Shown here one piece after another: positions 9,932-20,118 of a DNA stretch of 37,319 nt. The notes under the pieces were generated by a model. It worked only from the letters and a program-made list of their open reading frames with translations. It made no database searches and was not told the DNA's origin. Source of the stretch: Phellopilus nigrolimitatus (Eukaryota; Basidiomycota; Agaricomycetes; Hymenochaetales; Hymenochaetaceae); NCBI GenBank assembly GCA_021029095.1, contig JAJOHG010000247.1:1-37319 (forward strand). Direction: 5' to 3'. The translations under genes were made by a program, and so were the position numbers. Every line of letters begins with the position of its first letter. Position 1 is the stretch's first letter.

Positions 9932-10788
9932 TATCTTCGACTACGTACGATATACTGCTGCCAAAAGTGTGTTCAGAGACCTCTAAAAACGTGAAATCCG
10001 AAACATTATACATACCTTTTGCAGAACGAAAAGCATGGGTCATCTAGCGCCTACGGTCTTGCCATTTGTTCCACGGTTGTAATTTTCAGCTTGAGGGGAT
10101 GAAGTTTGAGGCAAGTTTAGAAATCAAAATTTACGCGAAAAAATCGGCTGCGCGCGTGATTACGTTTCTGTTTCACGTTTGCTTCCGCAACTCCGAGTCT
10201 GAGCTGGCAACTGTGTCCGAAACGCACCATCTGTACTTGTCTTCCACAGACATGCTTTTTTACTCAGGTAGTGCTAGATCTTCGGGCTGCGTGTGCTGGA
10301 GTGATTCTTTACGGTCGTTGTGCTCTCGCACTCATGGTGCTTATCTGCTCAATGAGGACACAAACTCTGGCTTTCCCGCTGCAAGTTGCGACTCGTGTCC
10401 TGATTCCTGACGAGCACGCGATTATCGAAGGGTGCATCCGGAGAGCAAAAACACACAGCAAGTAGTCCTTTTTTGACTACCTCAAAATCTCCCCTCCTTT
10501 TCTGGCAAATGTTCGAGTATAATGGCTCGAAAAACGCTCGATTTGTTTTTCCTCGGTCGAAACACGGAGCCTTTTCTGGGTCGGACTCGCACTCGGTGCG
10601 ATTCTTCATCTTAGCGAAAATTCATTTCGGGAAAGCATGCACCTCGTTACTTCGGCGTAGATAAGGCGCTTCGAAGAAGTCGAACTAATTCGTAAGAAAG
10701 TTTAAATACGCAGCGCCTCGCAAAGGCTTCTCCCTCCTCGCACGGCTCCTCTCCCTTCTCGCACAGGCATGCGTAGGCCTTAGAGATC
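9932..10788. other. divergent intergenic region, ICT1-like / DUF6533
   Basis: About 860 bp between the start of the minus-strand hydrolase gene and the + strand DUF6533 gene. It must contain both promoters. Short open stretches on both strands show no family signature, and I see no repeat or RNA gene. Confidence 0.4.
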
Positions 10789-12512
10789 ATGAATATACCG
10801 GAAGACTTGCTCGACGTAGCACGGGATGTCATGTTAACGCGCGTAGGTACTGTTTGTTCTCGGAGACTCTCATTTCTGATTTTAGAACAGTATATGGCAG
10901 GTAAACTTATCCCGTGCATGCTGCTATATGTCGCTAAGACAGACATTGCTATCAGTCGCTACAATGACGTTTCTAGTAAGAATCTCTATTGTGACTCCTT
11001 ATTTTGATTGAATCGAGCATCTTAGTTTTACGACTATTTCATTACTGTAGACGAAGAGGTACGTATATTCTTACCTACTGATCTATTTGATGACTTTCGA
11101 GACGGCCACCGGGTTCTAGATTCTTCTTGTCTGGCCTTCGCGCCTCACTTTCCCGAAAGTCGTATTCTTTCTCAACCGCTACCTTCCCTTTGTTACGACT
11201 ATTCTTGGAGCCTATCGTGCGTCCAGTGGTCCAAGGTCAGGTGTACATATTCAAGCTAACGCCTGTTCTAGTCACGGTCTTTACCACTAACTACAATGTA
11301 TGTTCTACTTTGTATCCGCAAGCGATTTGTTTCTATCTGACGTGCGCAAAGTTATGCGAGAACGTTTTTATCGCTAGTACAGGTGTGGAATCAATCACAG
11401 TATAACCCTCCCCGTTGTTCCCCGAATCGACTATGTTTGTCTAGTGATCATCTGCATTGTGTATATCATCGCCGAAGGTTCGTCCCCATGTCACTTTTTT
11501 TATGTGTCAACGCTGACTAAATGACGATGCCTAGTAATCCTCTTTATGCGAGCATACGCAATCTGGGAACGGAAGCTATCTATTCTGGTACTGTTATCAA
11601 GTACTCTTGCGGTAAGATGGGTCGGCTGGGGGAAGTCCCGGATGCGTGCTAATACCGTCTGCGTCTTGTAAGGTTTCGACCGGTGGAGCATTCTATTGCT
11701 TGTCTAGATATATCGCTTCCACCACAAGTAAAGTGATTTTTAAGTTTATGATCAAAGAAGCTGATTTATGCGCTTATAGCGGCGGGCATTCACTTATTTC
11801 ACTCTGGTTGCCTTCACGTTTTTCCCAATCGAATCATTTGGATCACTTTGGTTATCCTTGTGTGCTGTGAGACGCGTAGGTGCATCTCGAACTCTATTGA
11901 CATTGTGCTTAAACGTACGAAATTCAGTTGCGCTCTTCCTTCTGTTGATCAAGAGGTTCCTCCACTGTATATTGCATTACTCGCTCTCTGTCGATGGGTT
12001 CTAAGCTCCATCTTAGCTCAACACGTCAACTCTCACCTGATAAGAACAATTTATAAAGATGGTGAGCTAAAGATCATTCTTAACTGCAGTCTACTAATAT
12101 TGTAACAAAGGCATCTTTTACTATGCGTTCATATTGTGTGAGCACTTTTATTTCGTTTTTAGCTCTTCTCTGACATTGCTGGCCCGTAGGCACGACTATT
12201 ACCAACTTTTTGGTTCTCCGCTTTGCCCCAGTAAGTATTTTTATGCGAGAAAAGTTGGGGAGAAGTTGACTTAGACCTTGAACTAAGTCTACAATGGATA
12301 CATTTCTGCTAATGTGTGTCTTTTGTTTTTGCCCCACGAAACATCCCTGGTTAACTGTTTAAAGCCCGCAGAGTGTGCTGCACAGCATCTTGTGTAGCCG
12401 TCTTTTACTGCACATCCGCGGAGCCTATTCCTCCCTCAGCGCAGAGAATGAGTCCTTGCAACTGTCAAGGCAGGATATCGCTCTGAACACGCTGTCATCG
12501 CGTACACGATGA
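10789..12512 (+). CDS. DUF6533 multi-pass membrane protein (agaricomycete-specific family)
   Basis: Member of the large, uncharacterised basidiomycete family with an N-terminal DUF6533 block and about seven membrane helices. The ATG at 10789 begins MNIPEDLLDVARDVMLTR. Short exons then add YMAVATMTFL, FYDYFITVDEE and WPSRLTFPKVVFFLNRYLPF, the DUF6533 core. Further exons give IICIVYIIAEVILFMRAYAI then WERKLSILVLLSS, and later hydrophobic stretches. The C-terminal signature VLHSILCSRLLLHIRGAYSS is followed by a short polar tail ending before TGA at 12510-12512. At least ten introns of about 45-70 bp are needed, and those between about 11,650 and 12,370 are only roughly placed. Function is unknown; the topology suggests a plasma-membrane receptor or sensor, which is inference. 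It is divergent from the ICT1-like gene and convergent with the Rieske oxidoreductase gene. Confidence 0.82.
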
Positions 12513-13231
12513 TCTTACGAACTTAAACTCTGCGAATGGTTGTAGATTACGATCTGGCTAGACGTATCGCTTTGCGCATTGTTCTTCGTGCAGACTTTTT
12601 GAAAGACATTGGTTTTCTTGCATTAACCAAGTCTACTGCCGAGCTAGGGGAAGGGAAGGGGAGGGGGGCTTGTGCGGCTCGTCTGAAGTTCAAGTCTAGA
12701 AAATGTATTCCTTCAACTTTTGTGAGCTTTTGGAAGTATTTCACGATAGTCCCGTCCAAATCACGAATCACGAATAAGAGCGTTTCTGTGAAGTCGTAAT
12801 ACCGATAAAGACTACGATCCATTACGGTAGGACTAGCATACAGACAAATGTCGCGCATACATGTAGTAATCAAAATTAGAAAGGGAGAAGTATTTTTTCA
12901 AAATAGGAAGGTGACTGCCTAAATGCAGACATCCTGATATAAATCTCACAATTTCTTAGAAACGTTGATCATATTTCAGTCTGTGAAGCCCCGTTCGACC
13001 AATACGTTCGGAGTTGTGCTAGCGAATACTCTTAGGTAAGAGTTACCTTTTTCTACATGGCCCGTCGTCCGAGCCGCAAGTCTTACGATTGGGATAAATC
13101 ATAAAACGCACGTACGACAGAGACCATACCATCATTTGTTATACATGTTTGTTATTTTTATCTTTACAATCCCTCTGACAAGAAAGCAGACGCTGATTTC
13201 AAGAGTTGTAGAACCATTCGTATTTAAAGTT
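12513..13231. other. convergent intergenic region
   Basis: About 720 bp between the stops of the DUF6533 gene and the Rieske/AIF-like gene. Open stretches on both strands (12,536-12,799 plus; 12,547-12,873 minus) overlap each other. The minus one contains the fairly protein-like FTETLLFVIRDLDGTIVKYF, but no family is recognised and no flanking exons fit. A G/A-rich run lies near 12,640-12,667. Confidence 0.35.
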
Positions 13232-15955
13232 TCACGTCCTGAACTTAGCCTTCGACTGAACGGATGATATATCGACGTTCAAAGGGCTCTGGATGAGAAG
13301 AAGCATTAGTAATAGTAATGCACGGATGGGCCTGGTGACTCCGATGAGCAAGACTGACCGTGCCACTCTTGATTTCTTCCGCGGATGGCATGAGTCCGAG
13401 ACGCATGAGCTCGGATGCCTTCGTAACGAGAGGGTCGGATTGCATGCTGTAGATAGACACATTCAGAAGCCGCTTCCCTCTGTATAGGCTATGAGAGGTA
13501 AACTCACCTTGCGACAGCTACAACCTTTCCGGCTTTGAAGTAGTAGGCGACGAACTGTAACAGGTAATGCAAGTTGATTGATTAAATTTCAAGTAATGCG
13601 AAGGTCGAGGAAGTTAACTAGCCTTCAATTCAGCCGGGTTCCCTTGGACGTAAATATCATCATAGCCGTGTCCCAGACCGCAGTACCTAAGCTGCTGGCC
13701 CTCTACGATAACATTACGCTTAGCAAAAAAAAGTAAAGTAAGACAGGTAACCTACGAGCACTCCAGAAAATAGGTATCTTCGCGAATGGCTCTGGCTTGC
13801 CCGCGATAGCTCTGCCGACTGCACGGCCGTGATTACTTGCGACCTGAGAATGATATATTCATATTACGCGTAAAGAGGGAGTGGCCATATGAAACATACG
13901 TTCCAGTGTTCAATTCTTCTAGCTTCCGACGTCTCTACTTGTGGGAAGACGGCGATATCACCTGTAGAACAATGACAAGGTCACAATACAATTGATATTG
14001 AATCTCGAGGTACGAACCGATGGCGTAGACGCTTCCGTCTTGCCCTACGACCCTCAGGAATTCATCCACGCGGACACCGCCGTCGCGCTCGAGCGAGAAG
14101 CCGCTGTCCTTCAGGTATCCGGTCGCAGGCGCGACGCCCACTCCCATCACGACGAAATCAGTCTCAAGTGTAGGACCGTTGCCACCCAGGACGACGGCAC
14201 CGACGACAGATGGGTCTGACTGTGATGGCAAGAGCTTCTCGATCTTTGATTGCATGTGGAATTTGACGCCTTGAGATTCATGATACTATACCAATAGACC
14301 CTTTAGAAAACCAGTAGTGTGTGAAAAACATCACACGTACCTCCTTCAAGCCTTTCCCTACTTCCTTTCCTAGGACAGCCTGGAAGGGGAACTCTTCTAA
14401 GCCGATAACATCGATAGACGCAAGTTCGCGCTTCGACATGGCGGCGACGATCTCCATACTGATGAATGAGCTGCCAATGAATACGACCCGCTTGCCCTTT
14501 GTTGCAGCTAAGTTTTTGAAAAGTGAGTAGAAAAAGAGAGGTAGTTGGGGAGCACGACAATTGAAGATAGATCAAAAGAATTTACGGTAGGGCTAGTCAG
14601 CATATATGCCAGAGAGAATGAGAAAATGAGACTTTGCACCTTGATCAATCTTCTTCGTATTTTCTGCATGACGGAGCGTGAAGACATTGCCAAGAGAGGC
14701 ACCCTCGATCGGCAGGCGGCGAGCCGCGCCTCCGGAGGCGAGAACGAGAGTTTCATATTTGAGCGACTCTTTGTTATCAGTTGTGACCGTCTTGGTCTTC
14801 GTATCAATGTTCGTAACGGTCTAACGAAGAGATTTTCAGGTTCTCGAGTTTAGTTATTGAGGGACAGGCACGTACGACGCCGATGCGCAGGTTTGTGTTG
14901 TACTTAATTTTGAGGTCAGATGCGCTCCTCCATTCAAGTTTGGTAGGGTCGCTGATGAGCGCTTTGCTCATCTTCGTCCTGTATTTATATTAATTCGAGT
15001 CCAGCTCAGAGGAAGGATAAGGAAAGGCTAAGAGATAAACCCACCTGTCAATAGGTGCATGGCGCTCCGCGCTGAGGATGGTGATGATCCCCTTATAGCC
15101 ATTCTTCAAATTCATGCTCGTTAGGAAAATCACAAAAAATCAATGAATGCTATCACAGACCTCTCGCAAACTCTCAACTGTGTGAACGGCTCCAGCACCG
15201 CCCCCGACAATGACCACGCCGTTACCTGGCGCTACGACACCATCAGTAGACAGTACCTGCGGACGTGCCATATTGTCTTTCAGAGTGCTCTTCTGGTCGG
15301 CCGTCACATGTATTTTCCCATTTTGCACGGTCGCTTTGAAGGAATGGATAGCGTCGAGAGCCGGCGCGTCCTCTACAAATACAATACGACTGAATACATT
15401 CCTTACAGCATTTTCACCGTATGATCTTACCTATGTCCCCGGTGCTTATATTAAAGCATGCTAGGTAATGGTCATAAAATGCATAATTATAACTTCATGA
15501 GATATGCATACCTCCGTGCCACGGACTAAATAGAATAAGGACACCGACACAAAACAAAATGGCATAAGTTCTCACCAAACAACTCTGCCATCAGCAGCAA
15601 GAGTTCCCTTTGCCAAAGGTGCACCATAGCTATGAAGAAGTGTAAGGATTCAGACAACTCGGAGGCAGTTACACCAAACATACTGAGTACAGAACGCGCT
15701 TGTTGCGTGAATTTTGTCTCCAAGCCTCGACAAAAGGACCTTGCCTTCACCAAACGAGACTTCTTTCCTACACGATAAGAAGTCAATCAGCACGAGGAGT
15801 GCACGCAGGAATTCAAGGAGTCGCACGGACATCTCGCCATCTCTGAGTTCATTATCGTTGAGCACGGCGATTGTCGTAGACATTTTCCTGTAATTCTGAA
15901 GGTGATGGTCAAGAGCAGGACGTCTGCAGGAGCTGATGAAGCGTCTGAAGAGCAT
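13232..15955 (-). CDS. Rieske [2Fe-2S] plus FAD/NAD(P) oxidoreductase, AIFM3-like
   Basis: Fusion of an N-terminal Rieske domain with a pyridine-nucleotide-disulphide oxidoreductase, the layout of AIFM3/AIFL. It probably carries electrons from NAD(P)H through FAD to a 2Fe-2S centre. Rieske ligands are intact: AFC-T-H-YGAPLAKGTLAADG, then [20 protein letters not shown]. The FAD-binding loop is GVVIVGGGAGAVHTVESLRE, and a second GxGxxG-like loop appears as RVVFIGSSFISMEIVAAMSK. Later blocks include FVVMGVGVAPATGYLK, DGSVYAIGDIAVFP, NHGRAVGRAI and LRYCGLGHGYDDIYVQG. The C-terminus is LMRLGLMPSAEEIKSGT joined to SPLNVDISSVQSKAK. About twelve introns are present. The start is uncertain: ATG at 15955 gives a basic leader (MLFRRFISSCRRPAL) suited to mitochondrial import, ATG at 15883 begins MSTTIAVLNDNELRDGEM next to the domain, and 16042 is the first in-frame ATG below the TATA-like site. 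Confidence 0.9.
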
Positions 15956-16113
15956 ATACGGCGTGTGCTGATTTGACATACATTGCGCTGAAATAGCCTG
16001 AGCGCTGAGGCTGTTGCCGCCGGCTTCACACTCGGGCGTCATCTCACGCGTCACATACGTAATGTGGTGTAAAGTGCGCGCGGAGATTGGCTGAAGCAAG
16101 CGGAAGCAGAAAA

Positions 16114-16125
16114 GCTTATATAAGC
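16114..16125 (-). promoter_or_regulatory. TATA-like palindrome upstream of Rieske/AIF gene
   Basis: A perfect 12 bp palindrome GCTTATATAAGC contains TATATAA readable on the minus strand. It lies 72 bp upstream of the ATG at 16042 and about 160 bp upstream of the ATG at 15955, a plausible TATA position for this minus-strand gene. Being palindromic, it gives no direction by itself. Confidence 0.4.
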
Positions 16126-16371
16126 GCTACAAGAAATTCCATTTCTCTGTAAATATGTAAATGTACATCGGTCGAAGCATTGGATACAGCCAGCGTAAGC
16201 TCAGGGAAAGAAAAAATTGTACAAGATAAATGAGAAAGGTCTTACGATCGTCTAGGACAAATATACTGTACCTATTTATACACCTGCTTCACCGTCGACC
16301 GCCCCGGCGATCTACTACCGGTTGTGCAGACCCAGTGACACCGACGAGGGAACGCATTGTCTCGGGTCCGG

Positions 16372-19123
16372 CTATAGCAAGCTGGGTTTCTGAACAGTCT
16401 CATCCCGAGCAGAAAGCAACTGCGAGCGAGCGGAAGGGCCAAGAGCGTGGAACCCGAAATACATGTTGGCACCAGAGGAACCAGGTGTCCCCGGTTGGAG
16501 AATCATAGGGATGTCGCTCACACGTCTATTCGACGGAGTGAACTCCTCGTCGGCGTCAACTGGGGACCTAAGCGTAGCCTCGCTCGGAAATCGGCTGCGA
16601 ACCGCTGCATGTGGGACGAGCGACGCCCAAGCGATGGACGACAGCACGCCCTCGTTCGGTGTGTCACGGCGGGCACGCATCTCTGCGTGCAGGCTGTCCT
16701 CGCGCACGCTGCTCGAAAGACTTTCTGTAGCTACGCTGTAGATTGACACAGACTCTGGCAAACTCTCCGCACTGGCGAGCGCCCCCTTTGCAGGAAAGCG
16801 ATACACGGCAGAAGGCATGTGCGCTACTGCGCTTACCGCTGGGCGCAATCTGTCCCGCGAATCGACTTGATGAATCTCGTAATCTTCGTGCTCCGAAAAC
16901 ATGGTTAGGGGAGTCGAAGGTGTATGATGACCGCTGTGGGACTTCGTTGGACTCCTCTGCTCAGGTTCACGAGTCGTGGGATTCTCTTCAACAAGGTCGT
17001 GTTCTACACGATTTGAATCTGAAGGGGAAATCGATATTGGTTGGTGAGGAGGATTGACGACTACATTGAGAAGAGATTGCTTCCGGCGCTCTGGTCGCAA
17101 CGAAGAAGGAAGACTAAGAGCAGCAGCAGGACCAGGCGTTGTTGCCCTCGAAATAAACAGTCCAGGTGCAGGACTTGTCGTTCGGGAGAAAACGCGGCTG
17201 CGGCGGTCCCCCCCAACAGGACGCGGAGCAGGTGGAAGACCCGCTGTAACAGGCGTAATTGGCCTCGAGATCGGAAACGCAAGAGCGGGACTGGTCGTAC
17301 GCGGGTGTCTCGGAAAGCTGCTGAGATCTCCATCAAAATATCCGGTGAGGTTTGCATTAGAGACAATGGGCTTGCCAATGGAAGAGGGTATCTCTGAGAA
17401 AGTAGCGGTGCTCGAGTCGCGAGAATGTCCTTGGCTTCTCGGAGTCGGAGCTCTCATGAGATACGACGTGCTCTCGATGCTCGAGCTATGCTGATGGCGT
17501 ATCCATGGGTGCATGATCTGAGATGTCGACGCGTGTTTACTTGCCTGATCATCAACATGAGTAGACGCCCTGCCGCTCTTCGGAGCGGAGGGTATATCGT
17601 AGGCAAATCTCGTGCTCGACAGAGGGGAATCGAGTCTGGACCCTGGAGGTCTTGGGAACGCCTGACCATGCATCAGAGGCATTGGCGCTCCGATACGACT
17701 AGGATTAGGAGCTTCAATCGGAGATGCCTTCCGCTCCTCTGCTGTGAGGAAGCTTTCAGATGACTTGGTCTCAATCCCGGGACTAATTGCTGGCCGGAGG
17801 ATCCTCAGCGTGTTATATAAAACCAACACATTGGCAAGCCCTTAATAAAATATTAGATGACGTAGTACATTAATCAAACGATGTAATTTCGCACCTGTGA
17901 GAGACGCGCATATACCAGCGAATGCGAGCAGAGCATCAGAGTTATTTATTCCCGATATTCTCATCAGACCAGCAATCGTGATGGGTAGGAAAAGGATGAT
18001 AAATGCTGCAGAAGATGGTCAGCATTATGACATTATTGCACATCGGTTTGTCTCAACCCACTGAAAGGGAGCCAAAGTAAGCTCTTCACAATCGCCCCGA
18101 GAAAGTGTCTATACTCTTCGCGACCATTTAAACGCCCTGCCCAGCCTTGCGCGTTTTCCGGAGAGATGTTTAGCTTAATACCGTTGCCGATGACTAGCGT
18201 TCCGCGGAGGCAGAGGTAAATTAGCGCATAAAGAGTAGCCGTAACGAGCGCAGAGAGAACAATCTGTTGCATATTCAGAAACTATGAATACACAATATAT
18301 AGAAAACCCACCGGAAGGTAGTAAGCAGCAAACTGCTCGATAGTGTATCCACTAGATATTGCACACCACATTCCCACACTATTGAAAAAGGGGCCGTGCA
18401 TATGAGTTGTTATAATGGTAATAACAGTGGCTGAAATGGATCTGAGCAGCGTATTGTTCCAATAGATCGATATAACTGACCTGTTGCAACGGCACTTCCC
18501 CATCCAAACGCTATGGTAAGAAGGATGACCCACGTAGGATATCGCATGTGCATTACTAAAGTCTGGAATGTGTGCGTAGCGATTACCGCCGTGAAGAAGG
18601 CACCTGCGACGTCTCCAATCTGGATGAGTGAGCCTGTATAGTAATCGTCAAAGTCCGAGAGACGAATGATGACCACCAGTAACTTATACCTTGCGTGGTG
18701 CATCCTCTACCTGTCATTGTAATGGTTAGATGAATAAAAATTCAATTATAGCTTAGAAAAGACAACAGCTCACCTGTGACAATCCCATCTCGCTTTACCC
18801 ATAAGAAACCAATCAAGCCAGCTACCCCACTCAAGAGGTTCGCCAGTAAGAGGCATGCAGAGTATATGCCGAGCTGCGTCTGGAAGAATACGCCCTCCTT
18901 CGAGTCTCTGCGTCCTTTCATGCCTTGCATAAAAGGGCGCATAGTAGCGATGGCGGCTCTTGCCAAGATAAATAGAATACTCAAGACAGAGATGCTCGAT
19001 GTGATCGCAATAGTCTAGACGAGAGGATTAGTTGAAAATGCTTTCTATAAGTCAGCAAAACAACTGGCAAGCACTCACTGTGGTCATTATTGTTTCCCCG
19101 GAAGAGAATTTCGTGACATTCAT
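16372..19123 (-). CDS. Git3-like seven-transmembrane receptor with long Ser/Pro-rich tail
   Basis: Resembles the fungal 7TM family related to Git3/cAR-type G-protein-coupled receptors, which in yeasts sense carbon sources through a G-alpha protein. The ATG at 19123 begins MNVTKFSSGETIM (a possible N-glycosylation site at Asn2). Successive helices are ITSSISVLSILFILARAAI, QLGIYSACLLLANLLSGVAG, QIGDVAGAFFTAVIATHTFQ, YPTWVILLTIAFGWGSAVAT, IVLSALVTATLYALIYLCL and AAFIILFLPITIAGL, with a last one ending LANVLVLYNTLRILRP. The third intracellular segment has many charged residues (REEYRHFLGAIVKSLLW). After the last helix a single exon encodes about 480 residues of low-complexity Ser/Pro/Arg-rich cytosolic tail, over half the protein, with repeated motifs such as SRTTSPAPGLFISRATTPGP. 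About six short introns split the membrane part. Receptor topology is clear from hydropathy by eye; the ligand is unknown. Confidence 0.82.
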
Positions 19124-19492
19124 GATGGTGAAGGAAAAGAGAGAAAACAAAATTTTAGACAGCAAAATGCGTCAGAAGGAGAACTGAAAAGCAAAGAGTG
19201 GGGAAGACAAAATAAAGGGGGACGTAAACTGTCCCGCTGAGTCTGGCTCCCTTTAACAAGTACGTCCTGCGCTGAGTCTGGAAGATCGGCGAATCCTCAA
19301 AAAGTAAAGGGGGAAAGAAAGTTCCACACAGAAACAAAGTAAAATAAGCGAAGATGAAATGAAATAAATTGACCGAGCAAATAATAGAGAAAAAGATAGC
19401 GCAAGAGTCCTGGGCAGCCTCAACCAGGGAGAGAAGCACACAGATCGCATCTCAACAGACAGCGGTATATATGGCATGCAGCAGAGCCTCAC
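19124..19492 (-). promoter_or_regulatory. pyrimidine-rich leader and TATA-like site of receptor gene
   Basis: On the coding (minus) strand the 300 bp before the receptor ATG are strongly rich in C and T (runs of CTTTTC, TTCTCTC, CCCCC), a pattern seen upstream of many fungal transcription starts. A TATATA core lies at about 19,466-19,471. Hydrophobic open stretches in this segment are by-products of the pyrimidine bias and not genes. Confidence 0.35.
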
Positions 19493-20118
19493 CGCCCCGC
19501 CCTCCTAGCCAGCGCATCCAGTGCAATACGGTAGTAACTACGGCAATGTGTTGGACGCGTTCCCGGGCCGTGACATGCGAGGTACAGCGTGAGGGAGCAT
19601 CAAAGATGCCGCTTCACCAATGCTGCTGTCTGTTGGCAACGCGAATCACCTTTCCTCTGAAAACAAGATGTGGTCGAGTTCATCTTGACAGATGTGATGT
19701 GAGAGTCAAAGAAGCCTGAGGTGCCCTTGTTGATAGTTACTCACAAAATCTTAGAATCAGACAAAATTCTAGCCTGAGTAGAGATATTAGCTTTGTTGAG
19801 TTATAGCACAGGCTACAGTCCAAGGCCGAGGTGGAAAACAGGGACAAGCATACTTGTACAACAAGTCGAAGTTGTTAGCAGAGACTAACGTGATCGACAG
19901 AAGGTTACTAACTTCCCCTAGCTTGCCTAATACTTACAGGCCTACGGGCAGCTCGGGGGAAAAACAATACAAAATCATTTTGTTGACAGAAATACAGATG
20001 CGAGTGATGACAACTACCGTAACATTTCCTGTGCAGATAACAAAGTGATAAGAAGAATAAGTCAAAATAAATTAAAGTTTCCTCGGATTTTAATAAAAGA
20101 CGTCCGTTCACACGCCTA
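19493..20118. other. intergenic between receptor gene and Pol eta gene
   Basis: About 620 bp holding the distal receptor promoter and the Pol eta 3' UTR; both genes are on the minus strand. No open frame with family features, repeat or RNA gene was seen. Confidence 0.4.

Noticed and set aside
12547..12873. Minus-strand open frame of about 108 codons between two convergent genes
   Set aside because: The + strand over the same bases is also open, no family motif is visible and no exon extends it. I left it as unassigned.
19155..19492. Hydrophobic minus-strand frames upstream of the receptor
   Set aside because: They come from the pyrimidine-rich 5' leader (Phe, Leu, Ser codons) and precede the clear receptor ATG.
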